Part shown: one piece after another, positions 1-6,278 of the stretch | Numbering within the stretch: position 1 is the first letter of the stretch | How the letters are laid out: every line of letters starts with the position of its first letter | Assembly (NCBI GenBank): GCA_007571095.1 | Contig: RKSB01000115.1 | Span: forward strand, 1 to 7,656 | Direction: 5' to 3' | Length of the DNA stretch: 7,656 bases | DNA from: K189A clade bacterium | GTDB lineage: Bacteria; Pseudomonadota; Gammaproteobacteria; Pseudomonadales; Azotimanducaceae | Notes under the pieces: generated by a model | Databases searched by the model: none | What the model was told of the DNA's origin: nothing | The model's input: the letters and a program-made list of their open reading frames with translations, nothing else | Program-made: the position numbers and the translations under genes

Positions 1-1
1 G

Positions 2-1231
2 TGCTACCTCCGCTCCAACCGGTTGCCGAAAGAAGAATGGAATTTGTTTTTGAAGTATCTCGACATAGGCGACCTGATTGCCGTGGAAGGCGACCTGATG
101 AGAACCAACAAGGGCGAGTTGACGGTTGCCGCCAGCAGGCTGATTGTGCTAACCAAGGCTTTGCGACCGCTTCCGGACAAGCATGCGGGGCTGGCGAACA
201 GGGAACTCAAGTATCGCTACCGCTACCTTGATCTGATCATGAACGAAGAAGCACGTCACCGCTTTGTCCAGCGTTCACGGATTGTTGCCGAACTTCGAGC
301 CTTCTTTCTGGAGCTTGGCTTTCTGGAAGTCGAAACGCCGATTATGCACCCGATCGCCGGTGGTGCCGCCGCCCGTCCCTTCAAAACGCACCACAAGGCA
401 CTGAATATGGATCTCTACCTGAGAGTCGCCCCTGAACTCTACCTCAAGCGGCTGGTGGTCGGCGGCTTCGAAAGAGTGTTTGAACTCAATCGAAACTTTC
501 GTAACGAGGGCCTGTCCACTCGACACAACCCCGAATTCAGCATGCTTGAGTTTTATCAGGCCTATGCCGACTATCAGGACCTGATGAAGTTGACCGAGGA
601 ATTGCTCAGAAGCCTGACGCAAAGCCTGTTCGGCCAGCAAGTGGTTGAATATCAGGGTGTTTCTCTGGACTTCTCTCGACCGATTCCGAGAATGACCCTG
701 CGAGAGGCACTTGCTCGTCACACCGATCTTGATTCGTCTGTGCTTGAGTCGGCCGACAAGCTGAGGGCTGTCTTGCAAAGTCGGGAGATACCGGTGCAGC
801 CGGATTGGGATCTGGGCAAATTGCAGATGGAGTTGTTTGATGCCGAGGTAGAAAGCAGGCTCCAGAGCCCCGTCTTTATCACCGGTTATCCCGTCTCGGT
901 CTCTCCTTTGGCTCGCCGCAATGCGGAAAATCCCGAGATAGCCGATCGTTTCGAACTCTTTGTCGCCGGCCAGGAAATCGCCAATGGCTTCTCTGAACTC
1001 AATGACCCGGAAGATCAGGCCGACCGCTTTCGCCGGCAACAGCAAAACGCCGAAGAAGGCGAAGCGGTGACTTTTGACAGCGACTATATCACCGCTCTGG
1101 AGTATGGTATGCCGCCGGTGGCAGGCGAGGGCATAGGCGTGGATCGTCTGGTGATGCTGCTGGTAAACGCCGCCAGTATTCGGGACGTTCTGTTGTTTCC
1201 TCAACTCAAGCCGGCATCCGATCTTGGCTGA
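2..1231 (+). CDS. lysS: Lysyl-tRNA synthetase, class II (5' end outside window)
   Basis: Charges tRNA-Lys with lysine in the cytoplasm using ATP. The frame is open from base 2 with no stop, and its first residues (CYLRSNRLPKEEWN) already align with the middle of the N-terminal OB-fold, so the gene continues upstream. A TTG at 23 is not the true start. 409 residues are visible; the family is about 500 long. The OB-fold tail (LDIGDLIAVEG, then KGELTV) leads into the class II core: LTKALRPLPDK, the GGAAARPF segment, motif 2 around FRNEG (visible residues 166-170) followed by RHNPEF, the VSPLARRN and NGFSELNDP segments, and motif 3 GEGIGVDRL (375-383). The OB-fold rules out the shorter paralogue EpmA, and the LysS-type core rules out AspRS and AsnRS. 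The last 8 bases overlap the ung start, so the two are probably cotranscribed. Confidence 0.97.
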   Translation, partial: CYLRSNRLPKEEWNLFLKYLDIGDLIAVEGDLMRTNKGELTVAASRLIVLTKALRPLPDKHAGLANRELKYRYRYLDLIMNEEARHRFVQRSRIVAELRAFFLELGFLEVETPIMHPIAGGAAARPFKTHHKALNMDLYLRVAPELYLKRLVVGGFERVFELNRNFRNEGLSTRHNPEFSMLEFYQAYADYQDLMKLTEELLRSLTQSLFGQQVVEYQGVSLDFSRPIPRMTLREALARHTDLDSSVLESADKLRAVLQSREIPVQPDWDLGKLQMELFDAEVESRLQSPVFITGYPVSVSPLARRNAENPEIADRFELFVAGQEIANGFSELNDPEDQADRFRRQQQNAEEGEAVTFDSDYITALEYGMPPVAGEGIGVDRLVMLLVNAASIRDVLLFPQLKPASDLG

Positions 1232-1934
1232 GATCAAGGCTGGCCGGATCGCTCTGGAAGCAGGCTGGAAGAAGGTATTGCTGAGTCAGTTCGGCGAACA
1301 GTACATGCTGAATCTGCGACAATTTCTGGTGCATGAAAAACTTAAGGGGAAGGCCATTTACCCGCCTTCCGATCAGTGGTTTGCGGCCTTTGACGCAACG
1401 CCATTTGATCGAGTGAAAGTGGTGATTCTGGGTCAGGACCCCTATCATGGCCGACACCAGGCACACGGATTGTGTTTTTCGGTCAATGCCGGCATTCCGG
1501 CACCCCCTTCCCTGAAAAACATTTTTGCCGAGGTTTCCGCCGATCTGGAAAACGAATCCCGAACGCAAGTTTCCGCCGAAGCCACCGATCTGACCCGTTG
1601 GGCAAGACAGGGTGTACTCCTGCTTAATTCGGTGCTGACAGTGGAACATGGCAAGGCAGGCTCGCATCGAGGGCGTGGTTGGGAGCAGTTTACCGACCAT
1701 GTGGTTCGCCAACTCGCTTTTGAAAAGGAGCATCTGGTGTTCATGCTGTGGGGCAATTATGCCCAGCAAAAAGGCAGTTGCATTGATCGGCTTCACCACC
1801 TGGTGTTGACCGCCCCGCATCCGTCTCCCTTTTCCGCTTCTTCGGGCTTTTTTGGCTGTCGCCACTTTTCTCGCTGCAACCAGTATCTGAAAGAGCACAA
1901 CAAGACCGCAATAGACTGGCTGGCCAGTGAATAG
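1224..1934 (+). CDS. ung: Uracil-DNA glycosylase, family 1
   Basis: Removes uracil from DNA as the first step of base-excision repair. The 236 residues compare with about 229 in E. coli. The water-activating loop GQDPYHG is at 70-76 (catalytic Asp72), LLLN at 132-135 gives the uracil-binding Asn135, and the HPSPFSA loop at 199-205 carries catalytic His199. IPAPPSLKNI and GWEQFTD are also family hallmarks. One oddity: the loop normally reads HPSPL, and its Leu is the residue pushed into the DNA stack; here it is Phe203. The TTG start at 1224 is chosen because the residues before the first internal Met (28) fit the family N-terminus. It has no clear Shine-Dalgarno, so coupling to lysS through the 8-base overlap is likely. 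The C-terminus (IDWLASE) is several residues shorter than in E. coli, and the stop codon sits inside the repeat array that follows. Confidence 0.95.
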   Translation: MAEIKAGRIALEAGWKKVLLSQFGEQYMLNLRQFLVHEKLKGKAIYPPSDQWFAAFDATPFDRVKVVILGQDPYHGRHQAHGLCFSVNAGIPAPPSLKNIFAEVSADLENESRTQVSAEATDLTRWARQGVLLLNSVLTVEHGKAGSHRGRGWEQFTDHVVRQLAFEKEHLVFMLWGNYAQQKGSCIDRLHHLVLTAPHPSPFSASSGFFGCRHFSRCNQYLKEHNKTAIDWLASE

Positions 1935-1976
1935 GAGCCCTCAGCCAGGAGCCTTCAGCCAGGAGCCTTCAGCCAG
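1930..1976 (+). repeat. 47-base perfect direct repeat, left copy (contains ung stop)
   Basis: Bases 1930-1976 are identical to 2234-2280 (offset 304). They cover AATAGGAGCCCTCAGCCA and two further module A copies. The TAG at 1932-1934 is the ung stop codon; the matching TAG in the right copy (2236-2238) lies deep in the array. The array therefore reaches into the last coding triplets of ung. Confidence 0.9.
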
Positions 1977-2330
1977 GAGCCTTCAGCCAGAAGGAGCCTT
2001 CAGCCAAAAGGGAATAAAGAGGGAATAGAGAGCCTTCAGCCAAAAGAGGGAATAGAGAGCCTTCAGCCAGAAAGGGAATAAAAAAATGGAGCCCTCAGCC
2101 AAAAGGGAATAAAAAATAGGAGCCTTCAGCCAGAAAGGGAATAAAGAGGGAATAGAGCCTTCAGCCAAAAAGGGAATAAAAAGGGAATAGAAGAGCCCTC
2201 AGCCAGGAGCCTTCAGCCAAAAAGGGAATAAAAAATAGGAGCCCTCAGCCAGGAGCCTTCAGCCAGGAGCCTTCAGCCAGAAAGGGAATAAAGAGGGAAT
2301 AGAAGAGCCTTCAGCCAGAAAGGGAGTAGA
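1935..2330 (+). repeat. Dense interspersed tandem array, 16 copies of GAGCCYTCAGCCA with GGGAATA blocks
   Basis: Two modules alternate. Module A is GAGCCYTCAGCCA, with 16 copies starting at 1935, 1949, 1963, 1977, 1994, 2030, 2057, 2089, 2120, 2155, 2193, 2207, 2239, 2253, 2267 and 2305. Four copies (1935, 2089, 2193, 2239) read CCC where the other twelve read CCT. Module B is purine-rich: 12 copies of GGGAATA, often with an AAAGA or AAAAA linker, plus one GGGAGTA at the end. Copies of A are either head-to-tail with period 14, or separated by one or two B blocks, giving periods of 27-38. Nearly all purine richness lies on the plus strand. The period is not a multiple of three and stops occur throughout, so it is not coding. 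No unique spacers, flanking inverted repeats or transposase are present. It fills the gap between ung and the mltB leader. Its function is unknown; expansion by slippage or unequal recombination is inferred from the copy pattern. Confidence 0.95.
2234..2280 (+). repeat. 47-base perfect direct repeat, right copy
   Basis: Partner of 1930-1976. A second long identity within the array, 39 bases, links 2118-2156 with 2265-2303 (offset 147). Such identities make deletion or duplication by recombination likely, so array length may vary between isolates or be misassembled from short reads. Confidence 0.9.
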
Positions 2331-2333
2331 TAT

Positions 2334-2364
2334 GTAACAATATGCCCTTATAAATTTTGATAAT
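2334..2364 (+). promoter_or_regulatory. Possible promoter and AT-rich imperfect palindrome upstream of mltB
   Basis: The 75 bases between the array and mltB change abruptly to AT-rich sequence. GATAAT (2359-2364) matches five of six bases of a sigma-70 -10 box; the best upstream partner, GTAACA (2334-2339), matches four of six of a -35 box but at a long 19-base spacing. TATAAA at 2349-2354 is another -10 candidate with no good -35. Bases 2348-2363 also form an imperfect palindrome (TTAT...ATAA, 12 of 16 positions symmetrical), which could be an operator, though I recognise no regulator. The placement fits a promoter for the mltB-rlpA-dacA-lipB unit; the sequence match alone is weak. Confidence 0.3.
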
Positions 2365-2374
2365 GAGGGTTACG

Positions 2375-2394
2375 CTCTCTTGCCAGAAAGAGGG
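2375..2394 (+). promoter_or_regulatory. Possible hairpin covering the mltB ribosome binding site
   Basis: CTCTCTT (2375-2381) can pair with AAGAGGG (2388-2394) around a six-base loop, GCCAGA: seven pairs, one of them a G-U wobble. AAGAGGG is the only Shine-Dalgarno-like stretch before the mltB ATG at 2406. In mRNA the hairpin would hide it and could lower translation initiation. The 7-mer TTGCCAG appears at 2380 and again at 2395. The pairing is seen in the sequence; the regulatory effect is inferred. Confidence 0.35.
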
Positions 2395-2405
2395 TTGCCA
2401 GCCGA

Positions 2406-3503
2406 ATGCGAAGATTTTCATCCACTATCCAGACACTCGGCAGTACCCGATTCGTGAGTCGTTCGAGCGGCCTGCTACTGGTCTGCTGGTTGGTTCTTTC
2501 AGGCTCGACCGCCGGCCAGGCCGCGGAGGCCATTGACTACACCGAGAGAGATGATGTCATTCAGTTTGTTGACATGCTGGTCTCCGAACATGGCTTCGAC
2601 CGGACAGAGCTGTTGGACAGCTTTGCCCAGTCGCGTTATCAGCCGAAAATCATCGCTGCCATCACGCGACCGGCCGAGAAACGTCTCAAATGGTGGGAAT
2701 ACCGCAAAATCTTCCTGACTGAAAAGCGGATTCGACAGGGTGCCGAATTCTGGATTGAGCACGAAAAAACGCTTGAGAAGATCGCTCGGAAATACAAGGT
2801 TGACCCTGAGATAATCGTCGCCATTCTGGGAGTCGAAACCTTTTACGGCCAGCGTGCCGGCAGCCATCGTGTGATGGATGCACTGACCACTCTGGGCTTC
2901 GACTACCCACCTCGGGCAAGGTTTTTTCGCAGCCAGCTGGAACAGTTTCTGTTGTTGGTTCGAGAGGAAAAAAGAGACCCCTTCACCTTCAAAGGGTCCT
3001 ATGCCGGTGCGATGGGTTACGGCCAGTTTATTCCGAGCTCTTACCGCAGTTTTGCAGTTGACTTTGACCAGGACGGCCTGCGCGATATCTGGACCAATGT
3101 TCAGGATGCCACGGCTTCGGTGGCCAACTATCTCGCTCGCCACCACTGGAAATACCGTCAGCCCGTGGTTTATCCGGTGACCGTTCAGGGTGACGCCTTT
3201 GAGGGATTGGTTAACCAGGGCTTGCGTACTCAAGGCATAAAAAAGGGTGCTCTGGTCAGTGAATTCAGGCGGCTCGGAGTCTCGACTGATCTGCCGGATG
3301 GCCTTAAACTGGGTCTGATTCGGTTGGAGGACAGAGATGGTTTCAAGTACTGGCTGGCCGACCATAACTTTTTTGTGGTTACCACCTACAACATCAGCCG
3401 ACTTTATGCCATGGCGGTTTACGATTTGAGTCAGGCCGTGGTGAAAGACTATTGCGCTGCCCTGTCGGCCAGAAAAAGACGCTCGGTTAAACAGTGCTCC
3501 TGA
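2406..3503 (+). CDS. mltB: Lytic murein transglycosylase B (MltB)
   Basis: Cleaves the MurNAc-GlcNAc bond of peptidoglycan in the periplasm, leaving 1,6-anhydro-MurNAc ends; it belongs to the SLT family 3 / GH103 group. The 365 residues include an N-terminal hydrophobic stretch (22-33) ending near GQAA at 38-40. That looks like a signal peptidase I site. There is no convincing lipobox, whereas E. coli MltB is a lipoprotein. The core has the YQPKII and RKIFLTEKRI segments, the catalytic Glu144 in AILGVETFYG, and the conserved GAMGYGQFIPSSY stretch (201-213). This leads into an EF-hand-like loop DFDQDGLRDIW (219-229), the calcium site in E. coli. YWLADHNFFVVTTYN (315-329) closes the fold. The ATG at 2406 follows AAGAGGG with an 11-base gap and gives a proper signal peptide. 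It is the first gene of a four-gene overlapping run, and its last 10 bases overlap rlpA. Confidence 0.95.
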   Translation: MRRFSSTIQTLGSTRFVSRSSGLLLVCWLVLSGSTAGQAAEAIDYTERDDVIQFVDMLVSEHGFDRTELLDSFAQSRYQPKIIAAITRPAEKRLKWWEYRKIFLTEKRIRQGAEFWIEHEKTLEKIARKYKVDPEIIVAILGVETFYGQRAGSHRVMDALTTLGFDYPPRARFFRSQLEQFLLLVREEKRDPFTFKGSYAGAMGYGQFIPSSYRSFAVDFDQDGLRDIWTNVQDATASVANYLARHHWKYRQPVVYPVTVQGDAFEGLVNQGLRTQGIKKGALVSEFRRLGVSTDLPDGLKLGLIRLEDRDGFKYWLADHNFFVVTTYNISRLYAMAVYDLSQAVVKDYCAALSARKRRSVKQCS

Positions 3504-4381
3504 ACCTTCGTCTGTTCATTCATCTTTTTCGCCGTTGCTTCAGCCTGCTGGCCTGTACCTGGCTACTGATGACAGGGCTGCCGGTTTTTGCTGTCGAAAC
3601 GGAAGAAGATGGCATGCCGAAACAGCAGATTGATTTCTCGAACGCTTCTTTCCCGTCGCCTGTGTTTGAACCCCTGAGCAAGTTCGGCAACCAGTCGCCC
3701 TACACTGTTCTGGGGCGTACCTACAAGATCACTCCTCATCCTCAGCAATATCGTGCCAAAGGAATGGCTTCCTGGTACGGCACAAAATTTCATGGCCGCT
3801 ACACTTCCAACGGCGAGATCTATGACATGTACAGCTTTACCGCCGCCCATCGCAACCTGCCCTTGCCGACCTGGCTAAAGGTGACCAATCTGGAGAATGG
3901 TCGCTGGCTCTACGTTCGGGTCAACGACCGAGGGCCTTTTTACGGCAGACGCATTATCGATCTAAGCTACGCCACCGCCAGCTATCTCGGCATGTTGCAG
4001 AATGGAATAGCCAGAGTTTTGCTTGAATACGCAGGAGTCGACTCGGCACAGGCCAAGTCTTTGGCACTTCACTCATCGGGGATCGACTCTGCGAGCATTG
4101 CCAGAAATGGCCTGTTTGTTCTGCAGGTGGGTGCTTTTCGAGAGATCAACAGAGCCAGAGGGCTGGTGAATACTCTCAGGACTCTCGACATGGAGTCCGT
4201 TCTGGTGCACCCGAAAATCATGCCGGACGGCGGAGTGATCTTTCGAGTTCGAGTTGGCCCTTCAAGCCTTGAGGCGGCTCGGCGGTCGCAGGCACTGGTC
4301 AGCGTGGCTGTCGATGACATCGACTTTCCGATCATAGAGCGGTTGAGTTCAACTCAAATTCACGCTGAAACTTCTGAATGA
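3494..4381 (+). CDS. rlpA: Septal ring lytic transglycosylase RlpA (DPBB + SPOR)
   Basis: Predicted to cut glycan strands stripped of stem peptides at the division septum, as shown for Pseudomonas RlpA. The 295 residues comprise a hydrophobic N-terminus ending in VFA at 31-33, a linker, a double-psi beta-barrel and a C-terminal SPOR domain. The barrel starts at GMASWYG (90-96). Glu108, His119 and Asp145 have the same mutual spacing (11 and 37 residues) as the P. aeruginosa catalytic residues E120, H131 and D157 as I recall them. VRVNDRGPF and RIIDLS follow. The SPOR domain spans about 206-275 (FVLQVGAF to FRVRVGPSSLEAA) and would bind denuded septal glycan. An LLAC at 18-21 resembles a lipobox but lies before the main hydrophobic run, so the anchoring type is uncertain. 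The GTG at 3494 is used because a TAA at 3488 closes the frame just upstream. It overlaps mltB by 10 bases and dacA by 4 (ATGA). Confidence 0.95.
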   Translation: MLLNLRLFIHLFRRCFSLLACTWLLMTGLPVFAVETEEDGMPKQQIDFSNASFPSPVFEPLSKFGNQSPYTVLGRTYKITPHPQQYRAKGMASWYGTKFHGRYTSNGEIYDMYSFTAAHRNLPLPTWLKVTNLENGRWLYVRVNDRGPFYGRRIIDLSYATASYLGMLQNGIARVLLEYAGVDSAQAKSLALHSSGIDSASIARNGLFVLQVGAFREINRARGLVNTLRTLDMESVLVHPKIMPDGGVIFRVRVGPSSLEAARRSQALVSVAVDDIDFPIIERLSSTQIHAETSE

Positions 4382-5592
4382 GACCTGCGTTGTTCAAGTT
4401 TGCCCTGACCGGTCTGCTGGCCTCGCTGACGGTTCAGCTTCTGGCCGCTGTGCCGGCTCCGCCAAGGCTGGGTGCCGCCGCCTGGTTGCTGGCCGATGCC
4501 GACAGCGGGCGAATACTGGCACAGCACAACATCCACTCGCAGGTCTCACCGGCCAGCCTGACCAAGCTGATGACCAGCTATGTGGTAGCCCACGAGATAA
4601 AGGAGGGCCGTCTCAGCAGGGAAGACGAGGTTCTCGTCAGCAGAAATGCCTGGCGAACCGAAGGCTCTCGAATGTTTCTCGAACCCGACACCTGGGTTCC
4701 TCTGGTCGACATTCTCAAAGGCATCATTATTCAGTCCGGCAACGACGCCAGCGTGGCTGTCGCCGAACATATCTCGGGGTCCGAGGACGAGTTTTCCAAC
4801 CTGATGAACAGACAGGCCCAGAGGCTGGGTCTGGAGAACAGCCTTTTTCTCAACTCGACCGGACTTCCGCTTGAAAACCACGTCAGCACCGCCCACGACA
4901 TGTACCAGCTTGCTCGCGCACTGATTTACGATTTTCCGATCCACTACCAGACCTATTCCGAGAAATTCTTCACCTACGGCAAGGATTACCGCACCGGCGA
5001 ACCCATCACTCAGCGCAATCGCAATCGCCTGCTCTGGAGCGACCCCAGTGTTGACGGCATAAAAACGGGCCATACCCAGGAGTCTGGCTACAATCTGGTG
5101 GCTTCAGCCAAACGTCAGGGCATGCGGCTCATCTCTGTGGTGATAGGGTCGTCCAGCGATGACGGCAGAATTCAGGATACCCAGAGGCTGTTTACCTATG
5201 GCTTTCGGTTTTTCGAGACAGTGAGCATTCTGGATGCCGCCGAGGAAATCAAGCCCCGTCCGGCGATTTGGGGCGGCGTAAAGTCTTCGGTGCCGATGGG
5301 TTCGAATTCTCCGGTCTGGGTGACTCTTCCCAGAGGCCAGCAGGACAATCTGCTGGCCGAAGTCAAGCTTGACGAGGATCTTTGGGCACCTATCGAGAAG
5401 AACAGTCAGATCGGAGTACTGCAAGTGAGCGTGGGTACCGAGATAGTCGCCGAGATTCCCGTTGTGGCTCTCGATTCGGTGAAGGCCAGCGGCCTTATTC
5501 GAAGGGGCATAGACCGAATGGAATGGCTGGTGATCAGTTCGGTCAAATGGACATGGGAGCTGATGGGGAAGGCCGTCGATGTTCTCTGGTGA
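4378..5592 (+). CDS. dacA: D-alanyl-D-alanine carboxypeptidase, PBP5/6 type (DacA)
   Basis: Removes the terminal D-Ala from peptidoglycan pentapeptides in the periplasm, limiting cross-linking and helping maintain cell shape; a low-molecular-weight penicillin-binding protein. The 404 residues are almost exactly the E. coli PBP5 precursor length (403). A signal peptide covers roughly 1-27. The three active-site motifs are in order: SPASLTK with Ser60 and Lys63, SGN at 120-122, and KTG at 229-231. The C-terminal beta domain (about 285-365) is followed by a Trp-rich helix (about 378-404) that fits the amphipathic membrane anchor of this family. The ATG at 4378 overlaps the rlpA stop as ATGA and has no evident Shine-Dalgarno, indicating translational coupling. 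By removing stem-peptide D-Ala it works on the same wall as the two upstream transglycosylases. dacC naming would be equally acceptable. Confidence 0.95.
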   Translation: MRPALFKFALTGLLASLTVQLLAAVPAPPRLGAAAWLLADADSGRILAQHNIHSQVSPASLTKLMTSYVVAHEIKEGRLSREDEVLVSRNAWRTEGSRMFLEPDTWVPLVDILKGIIIQSGNDASVAVAEHISGSEDEFSNLMNRQAQRLGLENSLFLNSTGLPLENHVSTAHDMYQLARALIYDFPIHYQTYSEKFFTYGKDYRTGEPITQRNRNRLLWSDPSVDGIKTGHTQESGYNLVASAKRQGMRLISVVIGSSSDDGRIQDTQRLFTYGFRFFETVSILDAAEEIKPRPAIWGGVKSSVPMGSNSPVWVTLPRGQQDNLLAEVKLDEDLWAPIEKNSQIGVLQVSVGTEIVAEIPVVALDSVKASGLIRRGIDRMEWLVISSVKWTWELMGKAVDVLW

Positions 5593-6278
5593 AATGCACC
5601 AGTGGGTTTCCCGTGGCGAATGCCATCAAGGTTTATGATTTGGGCGTTCAGCCCTATGAACCTGTCTGGCTGTCGATGCGGACATTCACTCGATCACGGC
5701 AGCCCGACACCGAAGATGAGATCTGGCTGTTACAGCACGAAGCTGTCTATACTCAGGGCCAGGCTGGCCGGGCTGAACATGTTCGAAAGACTCTCGGCAT
5801 TCCTCTGGTAAAGTCTGATCGAGGCGGCCAGGTGACCTATCACGGCCCCGGCCAGATTGTCCTTTACCCCCTCCTCGATATTCGGCGACTGGGCCTGAAC
5901 ACGAGGCAACTGGTAAACCTGCTCGAACAGACAGCCATCACCATGTTGGCCGACCTTGGCCTGTCGGCACATTCCCGTTCCGATGCACCGGGCGTCTATG
6001 TTTCCGGAGCCAAGATCGCTTCTCTGGGGCTGCGTATTCACAAAGGGCGCAGCTACCATGGATTGTCTCTCAATGTCGATATGGACCTTCAGCCTTTCGA
6101 CCGGATTGATCCTTGCGGAATGGCTGATTTGAGAGTGGTCCAACTCAAGGACTTCGTCAAGATTGAGCCGGCGAAAGCAGGGTACTTACTGGCCAAAAGC
6201 ATGGCGCGAGCACTGGGCCGCAAGCCGCTGGTTCAAAAAAGAGCACTTGAGGGTTTTCGAGTTTCACCGCAGATTTGA
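5589..6278 (+). CDS. lipB: Octanoyl-[ACP]:protein N-octanoyltransferase (LipB)
   Basis: Transfers octanoate from acyl carrier protein to lipoyl-domain lysines of the pyruvate and 2-oxoglutarate dehydrogenases and GcvH, in the cytoplasm; LipA then inserts sulfur. From the GTG at 5589 the protein has 229 residues, near the family norm. The signature RGGQVTYHGPGQ is at 78-89, the catalytic Lys142 is in AKIASLGLRI, and Cys176 is in RIDPCGM. This is the Lys/Cys pair of the family, 34 residues apart as in M. tuberculosis LipB as I recall it. GTG at 5589 is preferred because it forms a GTGA overlap with the dacA stop. The frame is open far upstream to 5382, but that part is inside dacA and unlike LipB; GTG at 5613 is an alternative start. 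YbeD, usually between dacA and lipB, is missing, and lipA does not follow. The 3' end overlaps moeB by 46 bases, tail to tail. Confidence 0.94.
   Translation: MKCTSGFPVANAIKVYDLGVQPYEPVWLSMRTFTRSRQPDTEDEIWLLQHEAVYTQGQAGRAEHVRKTLGIPLVKSDRGGQVTYHGPGQIVLYPLLDIRRLGLNTRQLVNLLEQTAITMLADLGLSAHSRSDAPGVYVSGAKIASLGLRIHKGRSYHGLSLNVDMDLQPFDRIDPCGMADLRVVQLKDFVKIEPAKAGYLLAKSMARALGRKPLVQKRALEGFRVSPQI

Noticed and set aside
275..1237. Long open frame antisense to lysS
   Set aside because: It lies opposite a clearly conserved gene, resembles no family I know, and is a usual shadow in this composition.
1983..2168. Minus-strand open frame encoding WLKA-type repeats
   Set aside because: It is a by-product of the array: the period is not a multiple of three, copies fall in different frames, and there is no ribosome binding site.
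1935..2330. CRISPR array
   Set aside because: The repeats are 13-14 bases, spacing is irregular, and the intervening blocks are themselves repeated rather than unique; no cas genes are nearby.
1935..2330. CsrA/RsmA-sponge RNA, because the plus strand has about two dozen GGA motifs
   Set aside because: The GGA motifs lie in purine-rich linkers or stems rather than in hairpin loops as in CsrB/RsmZ, and no promoter or terminator for a separate RNA is visible.
2499..3365. Long open frame antisense to mltB
   Set aside because: It mirrors the real mltB coding sequence and shows no recognisable domain or ribosome binding site.
5102..5109. CTTCAGCC, part of the array unit, found inside genes at 3538, 5102, 6087 and 7162
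   Set aside because: Eight-base matches within coding sequence without the rest of the unit; too short to call dispersed copies of the array.
5382..5588. N-terminal extension of lipB within dacA
   Set aside because: The translated extension is low-complexity, unlike LipB, and antiparallel to nothing conserved; the GTGA junction at 5589 explains the start better.
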